A stretch of DNA of 63,360 nucleotides from Pseudomonadota bacterium (GTDB lineage Bacteria; Desulfobacterota; Desulfobacteria; Desulfobacterales; Desulfosarcinaceae), in NCBI GenBank assembly GCA_023435265.1, contig JAEYRZ010000168.1, forward strand, positions 1 through 63,360, written 5' to 3'. The number at the start of each line of letters is the position of its first letter. Position 1 is the first letter of the stretch. The notes under the pieces were generated by a model that worked only from the letters and a program-made list of their open reading frames with translations, ran no database searches and was not told the origin of the DNA. The position numbers were made by a program, and so were the translations under genes. This document shows, in pieces, positions 42,719-51,870 of this stretch.

Positions 42719-43246
42719 TTACCCGTCCGCCGTCAGTCCGAGCGCGCGAAGGTATTGTTCGACCCGCCCGGTCGCCGAGATGAACATTTTCGAACCGGCC
42801 ATGAAGGCGAAAAGGTCCTCCGCCCGGCCGCACACCCGGGCGAATTCCGGGCCGATCACGCGCGCCGGTTCGGCCGCGCCGGGATCTGCGGCCAGAGCAG
42901 CGCGGTAGGTCTCGAAACGTTCTTTCAATACTGCGAAATAGTCGACCGGCTGACCGATGATCCGGCCGGTGGTCTGCGACAGACCGGCAGCCAACCGCCG
43001 CACGGACTGCCAGAAAAACTCGGGCAGCGCCGGCCGCAAGGCCGGGTGAAGATGATAGGAGAGGCTCCACCCGACGGTGACGATTTTTAAGATCTGCAAC
43101 TCGTATTCGACCTTGGCCGGCGTCACGGGTGCCTCCCTGGGCAGGCGGGCCAGCAGATACTTCACATCTTCCCGATCGAAGGCGTAATCGAGCAGATCCG
43201 CCATGGCCTGTTCGAGTTCTTCTTGCCGCGCTTGTGGTTTGGGCAT
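42719..43246 (-). CDS. Conserved hypothetical helical protein
   Basis: 175 residues from ATG 43246, which has AAGGA nine bases upstream; the frame is open back to 43384 without a better start. Mostly helical: RQEELEQAMADLLDYAFDREDVKYLLARLP at the N-terminus, LQILKIVTVGWSLSYHL in the middle, and EDLFAFMAGSKMFISATGRVEQYLRALGL at the end. No membrane segment, signal peptide or metal site is evident. I do not recognise the family. Confidence 0.62.
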   Translation of the reverse strand: MPKPQARQEELEQAMADLLDYAFDREDVKYLLARLPREAPVTPAKVEYELQILKIVTVGWSLSYHLHPALRPALPEFFWQSVRRLAAGLSQTTGRIIGQPVDYFAVLKERFETYRAALAADPGAAEPARVIGPEFARVCGRAEDLFAFMAGSKMFISATGRVEQYLRALGLTADG

Positions 43247-43406
43247 GTGAATTATTCCTTGTGCAAGGGCCTTTCGGCTTTTATCATGGTTCATTGCAGG
43301 CCGCCGGGGAAGAACATAGTCCAACGCCGCACCGATTGCAAAGCCCGGGTGCGTGTTCGGAGCGGCTGCCGGCATGGGAAACATCGCGCCGGAGGAGAAA
43401 TAATTT

Positions 43407-44696
43407 TTGAAGGACCACCCGCTGATCGACCTGCGTCACCGGCATCTTGCGTCCGGCGGCGGGACTGTGGCTGTCTGTTCGGCCCATCCCATGGTGCTGC
43501 GTACGGCGATGCGCGAGGTGCGCGCGCGGGACGGCGTGCTGCTGGTCGAGGCGACGGCCAACCAGGTCAATCAGGCCGGCGGCTACACCGGCATGACGCC
43601 CGCCGATTTTGCGGCTTTTATCGCCCAAATGGCGGCGGCTGCGGATTTGCCGGCCGAGCGGATCGTGCTGGGTGCCGATCACCTCGGGCCGCACGTTTGG
43701 CGTCACCTGACCTCCGAACCGGCGATGACGGCCGCCATGGTGCTGACGCGTGAATGCGTAGCGGCCGGTTTTCGGAAAATTCATCTCGATACGGCGGCGG
43801 GCTGTGCCGACGACCATGTCGCGGACCTTCCGGTGGAAACCGCCGCGCAGCGGGCGGTCCGGCTTTGCCGGGTCGCCGAGCAGACCGCCGCGCAGCAGGA
43901 TGTGCCGCCGCCGTGCTATGTCATCGGCACCGAAGTACCCGTACCCGGAGGCGGACTGGAGGCCTCCCAGCCGCAGGTCAGGGTCACCCGGGCGGATGAC
44001 TTGTTCTCCATGCTGGATACCTTCGCCGCCGCGTTCCGGCGGGCCGGCTTGTCCGCAGCCTGGGAGCGGGTGCTCGCCGTGGTCGTGCAGCCGGGTGTCG
44101 ATTTCGGCGACCGGCGTATCGCTTCCTACCGGCCGGAAGCGGCCCGGGCGCTTGCGGCGGCTCACGACCGGCTGCCCGGCGCCATGACCTTCGAAGTCCA
44201 TGCCGGCGACTATCAGACGGGTGCTGCATTGACGCAAATGATCGAGGATCATTTTGCGATCGTCAAAATCGGCCCCTGTCTGACCTTCGCCTTGCGCGAA
44301 GTTCTGTATGCCTTGAGCCAGATCGAGGCGTCGTGGCCGGGACTGCGTTTTTGTTCGCAGCTGCCGCAGGTCATGGAAACGCTGATGCTCGAGCGGCCGC
44401 AGTATTGGCAAAACCATTACCGGGGGACATACGAGGAGCAGCGGTTCCTGCGTCACTTCAGCTTCCGGGATCGAATTCGCTACTACTGGTCCGATCCGGC
44501 GGCCATGCAGGCGGTCAACCGTCTGATGCAGAATCTGCATCGCCCGTTTCCGGCGGCGCTTGTCCGTCAGTTTCTGCCCGATCTATTTCCGGACATGCCG
44601 CCGGGCACGGTCGATTCGGACCCGCGGGACCTGATCCTGCGGCGGCTGCGGGGCGTGCTGGCGCCCTATTTGGATGCCTATGCCGGAGCCCCTTAG
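43407..44696 (+). CDS. KbaZ/GatZ-like protein (tagatose-bisphosphate aldolase non-catalytic subunit family)
   Basis: 429 residues, TTG start with GGAGGAG nine bases upstream. It matches GatZ/KbaZ: AHPMVLRTAMREVRARDGVLLVEATANQVNQAGGYTGMTP near residue 27, VLGADHLGPHVWRHLTSEPAM near 90, RKIHLDTAAGCADD near 127, and FSFRDRIRYYWSDPAAMQAV near 350. In enterobacteria GatZ stabilises the catalytic GatY subunit in galactitol breakdown. No GatY/KbaY or sugar-uptake gene lies nearby, so it may act alone or in another pathway. Confidence 0.85.
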   Translation: MKDHPLIDLRHRHLASGGGTVAVCSAHPMVLRTAMREVRARDGVLLVEATANQVNQAGGYTGMTPADFAAFIAQMAAAADLPAERIVLGADHLGPHVWRHLTSEPAMTAAMVLTRECVAAGFRKIHLDTAAGCADDHVADLPVETAAQRAVRLCRVAEQTAAQQDVPPPCYVIGTEVPVPGGGLEASQPQVRVTRADDLFSMLDTFAAAFRRAGLSAAWERVLAVVVQPGVDFGDRRIASYRPEAARALAAAHDRLPGAMTFEVHAGDYQTGAALTQMIEDHFAIVKIGPCLTFALREVLYALSQIEASWPGLRFCSQLPQVMETLMLERPQYWQNHYRGTYEEQRFLRHFSFRDRIRYYWSDPAAMQAVNRLMQNLHRPFPAALVRQFLPDLFPDMPPGTVDSDPRDLILRRLRGVLAPYLDAYAGAP

Positions 44697-44737
44697 TACA
44701 CGTGGCGGATCTCTGCTCCGATGAAAGCGAGGTGAAT

Positions 44738-45670
44738 ATGAAAAAGAGCGTCCTCATTGCCGTCGACGCATCACTGCAGGCGTCGCAGGCCCTCGGATAT
44801 GCCGCGCGGCTGGCGGCGCACATCCCGGAACTGCATTACGATCTGCTCCACATTCAACCGGCCGTTTCCGGCTATTTGCTGGATGAGGCCGAACGCAGCC
44901 TCAAGGCCCGCAACGAACTCGAGCGGCTGTTGCAAAAGAATCAGCGTGCCGGGCACGCGCTGCTTGAAAAGTACCGGGAGCAGTTGGTGCGCCTGGGGCT
45001 CGCCCCCGAGCGCTTCAGCACCCAAACCCGGCCGCGCCATGCTTCGGTGGCCGAGGATATCCTGGTCTTGAGCCAGGCGGCCGCCTACGATGCGATCCTC
45101 GTCGGCCGGCGCGGCGTCACGGCGCTGCAGGAGCTCTTCACCGGCAGCGTCACCGCCAATCTGGTCAACCACTCCAGCCTGACGCCGATTTGGATCGTGG
45201 ACGGCGATGTGGGCGCCACATCCGTGTTGCTTGCCATAGACGGCTCTCCCGGCAGCCTGCGGGCCCTGGACCACGTGGCGTTCATGTTCGGCGGAGAATG
45301 CAAGGGCCGCATTCAGATGCTGCATGTACAACCCCGGCTTCAGGATTACTGCGCCATCGACCCTGGCGAGGCGGCGCTGCCCGATGCCGAAGCCATCATC
45401 ATGGACGCCGACCGGCGCTGCCTGGATAATTTTTACGGCCAGGCCAGGGCCATCCTGGCCAGGTGCGGCATCGAGGAAGCGCGTTTCGCAATGAAAACCG
45501 TTTCCGGGGGCCTCTTGACCGCCAAGGCAATTCTGGATGAAGTCCGGGCGGGCGGCTATGGGGCCGTGGTCATGGGCAAGAGCGGCGGCAGCCAGAGCCG
45601 CCTGTTCGGCAGCGTATCCGCAAGGGTGCTGCAAAAGGCCCGCAACCTGGCGGTCTGGATCGTCCCCTGA
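44738..45670 (+). CDS. Tandem-domain universal stress protein
   Basis: 310 residues in two Usp units. Unit one (1-155) starts KKSVLIAVDASLQASQALGYAARLA and ends with an intact ATP loop, ILVGRRGVTALQELFTGSVTANLV. Unit two (158-310) starts TSVLLAIDGSPGSLRALDHVAF and ends VVMGKSGGSQSRLFGSVSARVL. Both loops fit G-x2-G-x9-GS, so ATP binding is likely in both, unlike the Usp protein at 39.5 kb. It follows the KbaZ-like gene by 41 bases. Confidence 0.87.
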   Translation: MKKSVLIAVDASLQASQALGYAARLAAHIPELHYDLLHIQPAVSGYLLDEAERSLKARNELERLLQKNQRAGHALLEKYREQLVRLGLAPERFSTQTRPRHASVAEDILVLSQAAAYDAILVGRRGVTALQELFTGSVTANLVNHSSLTPIWIVDGDVGATSVLLAIDGSPGSLRALDHVAFMFGGECKGRIQMLHVQPRLQDYCAIDPGEAALPDAEAIIMDADRRCLDNFYGQARAILARCGIEEARFAMKTVSGGLLTAKAILDEVRAGGYGAVVMGKSGGSQSRLFGSVSARVLQKARNLAVWIVP

Positions 45671-45672
45671 CC

Positions 45673-46449
45673 TCACAGCAGGGCGCGCAGCTTGCCGTAG
45701 AAGCGGTGCAGGGCGTCCGATTCCTTCTTGCGCGGATGCGGCAGGGAGATCGCCACCTGCGCAAGAATGCGGCCGGGATGGCGGCCCATCACCAGGATGC
45801 GGTCGGCCAGCACCAGCGCTTCCCCGATGTCGTGGGTGACGAAAAGGATGGTCGGGGAGAACTCGCGCCACAGATCCAGCAGCAGCTGCTGCATCTCCTC
45901 GCGCGTCTGGGCGTCCAGGGCCCCGAAGGGCTCGTCCATGAGCAGCACGCGGGGTTTGAGGATCAGCACCCGGGCGAGCGCCACGCGCTGCTTCATGCCG
46001 CCCGAAATTTCACCGGGAAGGTAGTTGCCGTAGGCGCTCAGCCCCATCAGGTCGAGATGACGCGCCACCTCGGCGCGCCTCTCGCGGCCGGAAAGCCGCC
46101 CCTTCAATCCGAAGGCGATGTTTTCGGCCACCGTGAGCCAGGGGAAAAGGGCGTCCTCCTGAAACACCACGCAGCGGTCCGGTCCAGGGCCGATAATCCG
46201 CCGGCCGTAAATACGCAAGGTCCCGCTGCACGGGGTCAAAAATCCGGCCACCAGGTTGAGCAGGGTGGTCTTGCCGCATCCGCTGGGGCCCAGCAGGCAG
46301 ATCAATTCTCCGGGAGCGATGCGGAAGGCGATGTCCTCCAGTATTTTTACCGGCCGGCCGGCCACATCGAACAGCATCTCCAACTGCTCGGCCTCCAGCG
46401 CGGGCGAGGTTTCACGGCTGGCCGGCACAATCGAAAGATGTCTTTTCAC
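45673..46449 (-). CDS. ABC transporter ATP-binding protein, SsuB/TauB type
   Basis: 258 residues, GTG start overlapping the permease stop by four bases. Walker A is GPSGCGKTTLLNLVAGF near residue 54, the Q-loop VFQEDALFPWLTVAENIAFGL, the signature EISGGMKQRVALARVL and Walker B LLMDEPFGALDAQT. This is the nitrate/sulfonate/taurine/pyrimidine-precursor group. It powers the importer made with the next two genes. The tail of the gene lies two bases from the convergent Usp stop. Confidence 0.92.
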   Translation of the reverse strand: MKRHLSIVPASRETSPALEAEQLEMLFDVAGRPVKILEDIAFRIAPGELICLLGPSGCGKTTLLNLVAGFLTPCSGTLRIYGRRIIGPGPDRCVVFQEDALFPWLTVAENIAFGLKGRLSGRERRAEVARHLDLMGLSAYGNYLPGEISGGMKQRVALARVLILKPRVLLMDEPFGALDAQTREEMQQLLLDLWREFSPTILFVTHDIGEALVLADRILVMGRHPGRILAQVAISLPHPRKKESDALHRFYGKLRALL

Positions 46450-47249
46450 GCCGTCCTCCGGGCGCTTTTAAACAGCAGTTTCAACCCGCATTTGAGCAGC
46501 AGGTCGCACAGCCGTCCCATCAATGCGATGACGATGATGCCGCCCAGGATCATGTCGATGCGGCCGATCATGCGGGCATCCATGATCACGGCGCCAAGCC
46601 CCTCGGAAACACCGGTCAGTTCTCCCAGTACCAGATAGGCCCAGGCCAGTCCCAGACCCAGACGCAGGCCGGTGATGATCTGCGGCATGCAGGCCGGCAT
46701 CAGGATGGCGAACACACCCCGAAAGCGGCCGATGCCCAGCATGGCGCCGGACCGATACAGCAGAGGGTCGATGCGCCGCGCGCCGTCGGCCGTATTGAGG
46801 TAGATGGGGAAAAATGCGGCCAGACCGACCAGGAAGACGGTGGCGCCGCGCCCGATCCCGAACCATACCAGGGCCAGCGGCAGCCAGCAGATTCCGGGAA
46901 CGGCCCGCACGGCGTTGAGGGTGGTGCTCAAAAGGCCTTCGACGACCCTGAGCCGCCCGGACATGATGCCGAGGGGAAGTCCCAGCAGCGCCGCCAGGCC
47001 GAAGCCCGTGAGAACCCGCAGCAGGCTGGCCGGCAGGTCGCTCCAGAAACGCCCGGCATAGGGTGTGCTGTAGGGTTCGGCGCAGACATACTGGAACAAG
47101 GCCGCGGCCACCCGCTGCGGAGGCGGCAGCAGGTAGTCGGGTATCCAGGCGTTCGCACCGGCCATCAGCCAGAAGATGACCAGTGCCCCGGGGAGCACCC
47201 AGGGCAGGAGCCGCCGGAAGCGCCAGGCGGAGCGCGGGCCGCCGGTCAT
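46446..47249 (-). CDS. ABC transporter permease, SsuC/TauC type
   Basis: 267 residues with about six membrane helices. LLPPPQRVAAALFQYV near residue 36 is the usual periplasmic lead-in of this group. LRVLTGFGLAALLGLPLGIMSGRLR near 71 and the EAA-like loop LLYRSGAMLGIGRFRGVFAILMPACMPQIITGLRLGLG mark the BPD_transp_1 fold. The ATG overlaps the stop of the solute-binding protein gene, so the three genes are tightly coupled. Confidence 0.92.
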   Translation of the reverse strand: MTGGPRSAWRFRRLLPWVLPGALVIFWLMAGANAWIPDYLLPPPQRVAAALFQYVCAEPYSTPYAGRFWSDLPASLLRVLTGFGLAALLGLPLGIMSGRLRVVEGLLSTTLNAVRAVPGICWLPLALVWFGIGRGATVFLVGLAAFFPIYLNTADGARRIDPLLYRSGAMLGIGRFRGVFAILMPACMPQIITGLRLGLGLAWAYLVLGELTGVSEGLGAVIMDARMIGRIDMILGGIIVIALMGRLCDLLLKCGLKLLFKSARRTA

Positions 47250-48196
47250 CAGCGGCCCAGCTCCCTTGCGGCCCGGCCGACGAAGCGCAGATCGAACAGC
47301 CGGTCGTAGTCGGGCTGGCGGTCGATGACTTTGAGTGCCTGCATGCGTGCACCGAGCGCCCGGACATGCGCAACGAACGTCTCATCCATGCGCCAGGCCA
47401 GCTCCATGTTTTCGGCCGCCCGCTGCAGCACGGCCGGCGGTGTTCCGAATTCGGCGGCTTTGGCGAGCCACTGCCGGGGATTATGGATTAGGTGTTCGCT
47501 GGCCTGCGCGTGCGCCGTGACCAGGCGCTGTATCAATTCCGGCTCGCATGCGATGCTTTCGCGCGTAACCAGAAGGGCGGCATTGATCCTGCCCACCGAA
47601 TCGTCGAAATAGGGGTAGGCCAGGATGCGGCCGTATCCCGCATGCAGCGCCAGGCTGGGAAAAGGTTCGCCGGAAAGAAAGGCATCGATGCTGCCGCGGG
47701 CCAGCGCCGTTCCCATATCGAAGAAGTCGACGCGCGTGAGCCGCACATCTTTTTCCGGCGACATGCCGCTGCGCGTCAGCGTCTCGCGCAGCAAAATCTC
47801 GTGCATGGTGCCCGGGACGTAGCCGATCCTGAGGCCCCGCAGGTCGTCGACGCGCGCGACCGCCGCATCCCGGCGGACCACCAGGGCCGAACACTTGTTG
47901 CATAAAGCGGCCACCACCACGACCGGCTGCCCCTGGGCGGCCGAATGAATCGCATGCGCCAGCGTCGTGCCGCACAGGGTCAGGCTGCCGGCCAGAAGGG
48001 CGGTTTTCTGGTCGGCCGGATTGGTAAACGCCACCACCTCGCAGCGCACACTATCGCCCAGGAAGGACTGATAAAAATACGGTTGAATCGTCTGCGCCGT
48101 TTTCCAGGTCCCGATGCGGACCACGCGGTCGGCCGGCGCGCCGCCGGCGGCGAGCAGTACGGCCAGCAAACTCCACAGCAACGTTCTTACAGGCAC
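47249..48196 (-). CDS. ABC transporter substrate-binding protein, NMT1/SsuA-like
   Basis: 315 residues, GTG start. A signal peptide (LLWSLLAVLLAAGGAPADR) leads to an NMT1/THI5- or SsuA-like periplasmic binding fold: TLCGTTLAHAIHSAAQGQPVVVVAAL near residue 72, LRGLRIGYVPGTMHEILLRETL near 119 and GSIDAFLSGEPFPSLAL near 164. Ligands in this group include sulfonates, thiamine precursors and nitrate; none can be chosen from sequence. The BioB-like gene upstream on the same strand hints at a vitamin-type ligand. Confidence 0.84.
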   Translation of the reverse strand: MPVRTLLWSLLAVLLAAGGAPADRVVRIGTWKTAQTIQPYFYQSFLGDSVRCEVVAFTNPADQKTALLAGSLTLCGTTLAHAIHSAAQGQPVVVVAALCNKCSALVVRRDAAVARVDDLRGLRIGYVPGTMHEILLRETLTRSGMSPEKDVRLTRVDFFDMGTALARGSIDAFLSGEPFPSLALHAGYGRILAYPYFDDSVGRINAALLVTRESIACEPELIQRLVTAHAQASEHLIHNPRQWLAKAAEFGTPPAVLQRAAENMELAWRMDETFVAHVRALGARMQALKVIDRQPDYDRLFDLRFVGRAARELGR

Positions 48197-48368
48197 CTTA
48201 CTAACCCTCTCGCTTTAATAAGGGGCCGGGTGTGCTCCAGTCCCCTTTACGAAAGCGGATAATGGAAAGCTTCAGTATGGTCAATGGCTCACCGGCGCGC
48301 TAAGCAGATGCCCGTACTTTCGAAGCCTTTGTTTTTCTTGGACCGTGCGGGCATCGGTCCGACCCTCT

Positions 48369-49370
48369 TTATCCAAAGCAATTGGACGCGAGCTCCGGCC
48401 GCCAGTGCATCTCGCGCTGCATGGCCTGGCAGCGGCCGACGTCGGTCCCCCGTCCCTCGGCGGTGTCGGCCAGTCCGTCGCGGGGGCTGGAACCGACTTC
48501 GGGAAAAAAAAGATTGGCTCCGGCCAGCAGGGCTGCGCTGTTCGGTTCATGGGTGCAGTGGGCTCTGACCGTGTCGCCCATCACCAGGCGGGACACCGCC
48601 ACCATGCGGGCCATCTCCAGTTCGCTGATCATTCCGGAGGCGGCCAGCGGCGAGCCCGGAAAATTGATGCGCCGCATCACGCCGCTGTAAACCGCGCCGC
48701 AGCGCCGCGCCAGCAGCATCAATTCCACGATCTCCTCGGGCCGGTGCTCGGGGCCGACCGGTTCGACGCAGTTCATCCAGAGCAGCCCCACCTCTTTTAT
48801 GACCCGGATCGTGCGGATACGCCGCTCGGGCAGCAACGGCGTGTCGCGCCCTTCCCCCAGTCGAAGCGCATGGTAGGCGCCCGTGAAACCTGCGGCAAGC
48901 AGCGCCTCGCCCTGCTTGTGGTCGATATCGCAGGTGTTGGCCACCAGGGGGATGCGGACGGTCTGCTTGAGCAGGCGTCCGATTTCCAGCAGGCGTTCAA
49001 ACGGGAAGTGGCCGGTGGTCATCAGGTTCAGGGCATCGGCGCCCTGCGCTTCGGCCTGCCGGGCCCAGGCCAGGATCTTTTGCGTTTCGAACACCACGCT
49101 TGCGGTGAAAATGCCGGCGCTGCGCGCAAGGGAGCAGAAGCGGCAATCGACCGGGCAAGGCGCCGCGTTCAATCCGATGTGAAAATGATTTTCGGCCTTG
49201 CCGCCGAAAGTTCGGCGTGAAAGGCCGTCGGCTGCGGCCAGCAGCGCATAGGTTTCCGGCGCGTGCAGGGGCAGCGCCATCAGAACGAGGGCTTCTTCAC
49301 GGGTGATTCCCTCTGCCGCCGCGCCTTTGGCGAGGATCTCGGCAATGGACGGAGCGATGAGCCGGTTCAT
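48369..49370 (-). CDS. Radical SAM protein, biotin-synthase-like
   Basis: 333 residues. The radical SAM cluster is APCPVDCRFCSLA near residue 69, a C-x3-C-x2-C motif that holds a 4Fe-4S centre. The remaining layout resembles BioB: ALNLMTTGHFPFERLLEIGRLL near 120, ANTCDIDHKQGEALLAAGFTGAYHALRLGEGRDTPL near 145, and EEIVELMLLARRCGAVYSGVMRRINFPGSP near 207. BioB auxiliary-cluster residues are only partly matched, so a different sulfur- or methyl-insertion role is possible. AAGGA precedes the ATG. An SsuABC-like transporter follows 172 bases on. Confidence 0.82.
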   Translation of the reverse strand: MNRLIAPSIAEILAKGAAAEGITREEALVLMALPLHAPETYALLAAADGLSRRTFGGKAENHFHIGLNAAPCPVDCRFCSLARSAGIFTASVVFETQKILAWARQAEAQGADALNLMTTGHFPFERLLEIGRLLKQTVRIPLVANTCDIDHKQGEALLAAGFTGAYHALRLGEGRDTPLLPERRIRTIRVIKEVGLLWMNCVEPVGPEHRPEEIVELMLLARRCGAVYSGVMRRINFPGSPLAASGMISELEMARMVAVSRLVMGDTVRAHCTHEPNSAALLAGANLFFPEVGSSPRDGLADTAEGRGTDVGRCQAMQREMHWRPELASNCFG

Positions 49371-49575
49371 GGGATTCCTTTGCGTGGGGTGGATGGTCCG
49401 TCAAGTGTCCGCAACCTCTAACAAAGATAGCGGAGGTTGAAAATAGGGAGAAAGCAGTAGGTTCAGCCAAGCTGGGCGCTGGATGCCGCCAGAGGCAAAT
49501 CGAACTTGCGCCGGGCGGCATTTCGGGTCATCAATACCGACCCCGGCCTGTGCATGCCGGGCGCAAAGGAGCGAG

Positions 49576-49887
49576 ATGAGCCATTCGGACCCCTGCTGGT
49601 ATTTATACGTAGTCGCCACCGTGGACGGCTGCTTCTATGCCGGAATCACCACGGATGTCCGCCGCCGATGGGCCGAACACGTCGCCCAGGGCAACAGAAC
49701 CGCGAAGTACCTGCGCGCACACAAACCGCTGCGGCTGGTTTTTCAGCAGGCGATCGGTCCCCGATCGCTGGCCATGAAGGTCGAGTACCGCTTCAAGCGG
49801 CTCTCCCGACCGGCCAAGCAGGCCATCGTCGCCGCCGGACGACTGTGCATCGAAGGTGCCGGCGGACGCATCCGCGAATCGTATTGA
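49576..49887 (+). CDS. GIY-YIG endonuclease-domain protein (UPF0213 type)
   Basis: 103 residues. The GIY-YIG fold is visible: WYLYVVATVDGCFYAGITTDVRRRWAEH (residues 8-35), with Tyr-x10-Tyr-AGIT in place of GIY-x10-YIG and Arg in VRRR, followed by a conserved Glu in KVEYRFKRLSRPAKQ. Length fits the small UPF0213/YhbQ-type proteins, which may cut or bind structured DNA. An ATG at 49576 follows AAAGGAGCG. Confidence 0.88.
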   Translation: MSHSDPCWYLYVVATVDGCFYAGITTDVRRRWAEHVAQGNRTAKYLRAHKPLRLVFQQAIGPRSLAMKVEYRFKRLSRPAKQAIVAAGRLCIEGAGGRIRESY

Positions 49888-50006
49888 CGCCACCCAGCCC
49901 GTCGAACAACCAAATCAAATTCCGCGACGGCTCAAATAGTGTCCGCACCCCATGGCCGCGGCCCGATTCAATCGCATAATGCGGGAAATCAGCGAGGAGG
50001 GTCAGC

Positions 50007-50261
50007 ATGGCACAAAAAACAGGCACCGCCGCCACGGTAGCGATCGTTGCCGCCGCAGGGAGTTATCTGCTTACCTTTTCAGGGCACCCGGTGTGGGGCG
50101 TGATCGCCGCCATCCTGTCGCTGCCGTTCGGCATCGCCGGCATGCTGATGGCGGCCTCGCCGCGCGTAAAGGGCGGCATCCTCAGTCTTACGGCTATCGG
50201 CCTGGGCGCCGTGGCGATCGTTCTCGGCGTTCTGGGAACGCTCGGCACGATCGTGTTTTAG
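50007..50261 (+). CDS. Small membrane protein
   Basis: 84 residues, nearly all hydrophobic, with three likely helices: TVAIVAAAGSYLLTF, VWGVIAAILSLPFGIAGMLMAA and ILSLTAIGLGAVAIVLGVLG. GAGGAGG precedes the ATG. This looks like a DUF-type inner-membrane protein of unknown role. No operon partner is evident: the next gene is convergent. Confidence 0.65.
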   Translation: MAQKTGTAATVAIVAAAGSYLLTFSGHPVWGVIAAILSLPFGIAGMLMAASPRVKGGILSLTAIGLGAVAIVLGVLGTLGTIVF

Positions 50262-50361
50262 CCGCCCACCGCTTCGTTTTTGCGATTACGCCGCATTCCC
50301 GCTCCCAAAATCGCGGCCGCCGCGAACCACAGCGGTTGACCCAGAAAGAACAGGACGATCG

Positions 50362-51870
50362 CTACTTTTTCCCGCGTGCGATCTTTTCGCGCAGCGCGAG
50401 CCAGTCCTGCAGATCCAGAAGCGCCGTGCTCAGGTGATAGCGACCGTCCTCGAAGACCCCGTAGTCCCCGCCCCCGGCCATGGCCGACACGAAACGCACG
50501 TTATTGGCGTAGAGCAGCCAGGCGTCGCTCCAGCGCCGCTCCACGGCTTCATCGAACAAGCTTCCGCCCGACGCAGGACCCTTGGCATACCCTTTTTGCC
50601 AAATGACATGCATTTGCTCCGTGGCCGCGCGCACGGCGGCATTGGATGTGGTGATGCTGTGATCCAGGCGCTTGAAGAAACCGTTCACCCAGGCGCCGCC
50701 GTGGCAGTTCAGGCAAACCGCCTGCATGCGGGAGCGGCGGGATGCAATTTCTTCGGCGGAGATCAGGAACGGTGAAGCCGGCGATCCATCCAGGTCCGTG
50801 GGCAGCGGCAGCCCGGCCCGGTTGCGGATGATGCTGGTATCGGGCGAGCGGGGTTGCGGGTGGGCGTAGATCAATCCGAAAATACGCCAGCCCAGGCGAT
50901 CGTTCATGCGATGTGTGCGCGGCACAATTTCCACGCCGTCTGCATTGACGGCCTGGCTGATGTGGCACACCGCGCAGGTCGGGGCGCCGAAGTCGCGGCC
51001 CGGCCGCCAGGGAACCGGCGCAAAGTCCCACGCACCCTCGTGCGTGCTGAACAGGTTGCCGTGCTTGCTGGCCGAATAGACCTTGAAGGCCGGGACGTCC
51101 GGCCCCACGTGGCACTCTTTGCAGGTATAGGGTTTGCGCGCCGTCTGGATGCTGAACAGATGGCGCGTGTGGCAGGCGCTGCAGCTGCCGCGGCTGCCGT
51201 CGAGGTTGACGCGGCCGACCCCCTGGTTGGGCCAGCCGGAGATGACGGGAAACTCCAGTTCGCCCACATCGGTCGCCCGCGTTTCGCTGCCGTTCACCGC
51301 AAGGCGCGTGCCGTGGCAGTAATAACAGGCATCGGCGCGCGTCAGGTCGTCTTCGGAGGTGAAGTGCAGTCCGCCGGGAGTCACCTGGGGGGTCCCCAGA
51401 ATGGTGCGCTGCATGTCCCGGTAGAGGGCGTTTTCGGAGAGATTTTTTTCGGCCAGGGCCATGATGTTGTCGGCGAACTGCGTCCGCTCCTCGGCATGAC
51501 AGGTTGCGCAGTCGTCCGGACTTGGCACCAGGTGGATCCGGTGTCCGTTGTGTTCGAAGGTGTCGGCGTGCGCCTCACCGCGCAGGGCGTGGCACTCGGC
51601 GCAGCCCACGGCCGTGCCGCGCAGCGCCTCGGGCACATTGGGTGCGGAGACCCGCGGCGGCGTTTTCGCTTTGCGCGCCATGGCCGCAGCAGGCGTGACG
51701 GCCGCATGCCGGCTCTGCTGCCAGTCGGCGACGATCCCCGGGTGAATCGCGGCGTGACAGTCCAGACACTCCTGGGTGGCGTCGCTGACCGGCGCTTCGT
51801 CGGCGTGAACGGCGGCAGCGGACCACAGCAGGACGATGACACAGTACAGTGCGAGGGCAAGCGGGCGCAT
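50362..51870 (-). CDS. Octaheme cytochrome c, hydroxylamine-oxidoreductase-like
   Basis: 502 residues with a signal peptide (LALALYCVIVLLWSAAAVHA). Eight CxxCH heme sites are present, in order CLDCH, CAECH, CATCH, CYYCH, CSACH, CKECH, CAVCH and CLNCH. KVYSASKHGNLFSTHEGAWDF followed by GAPTCAVCH matches the HAO/octaheme family around hemes 6-7, and the C-terminal part ANNVRFVSAMAGGGDYGVFEDGRYHL matches the region that in true HAO gives the cross-linking Tyr. Members oxidise hydroxylamine or hydrazine, or reduce nitrite in the periplasm. No membrane quinol oxidase partner lies beside it. Direction of catalysis is not determinable by eye. Confidence 0.86.
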   Translation of the reverse strand: MRPLALALYCVIVLLWSAAAVHADEAPVSDATQECLDCHAAIHPGIVADWQQSRHAAVTPAAAMARKAKTPPRVSAPNVPEALRGTAVGCAECHALRGEAHADTFEHNGHRIHLVPSPDDCATCHAEERTQFADNIMALAEKNLSENALYRDMQRTILGTPQVTPGGLHFTSEDDLTRADACYYCHGTRLAVNGSETRATDVGELEFPVISGWPNQGVGRVNLDGSRGSCSACHTRHLFSIQTARKPYTCKECHVGPDVPAFKVYSASKHGNLFSTHEGAWDFAPVPWRPGRDFGAPTCAVCHISQAVNADGVEIVPRTHRMNDRLGWRIFGLIYAHPQPRSPDTSIIRNRAGLPLPTDLDGSPASPFLISAEEIASRRSRMQAVCLNCHGGAWVNGFFKRLDHSITTSNAAVRAATEQMHVIWQKGYAKGPASGGSLFDEAVERRWSDAWLLYANNVRFVSAMAGGGDYGVFEDGRYHLSTALLDLQDWLALREKIARGKK

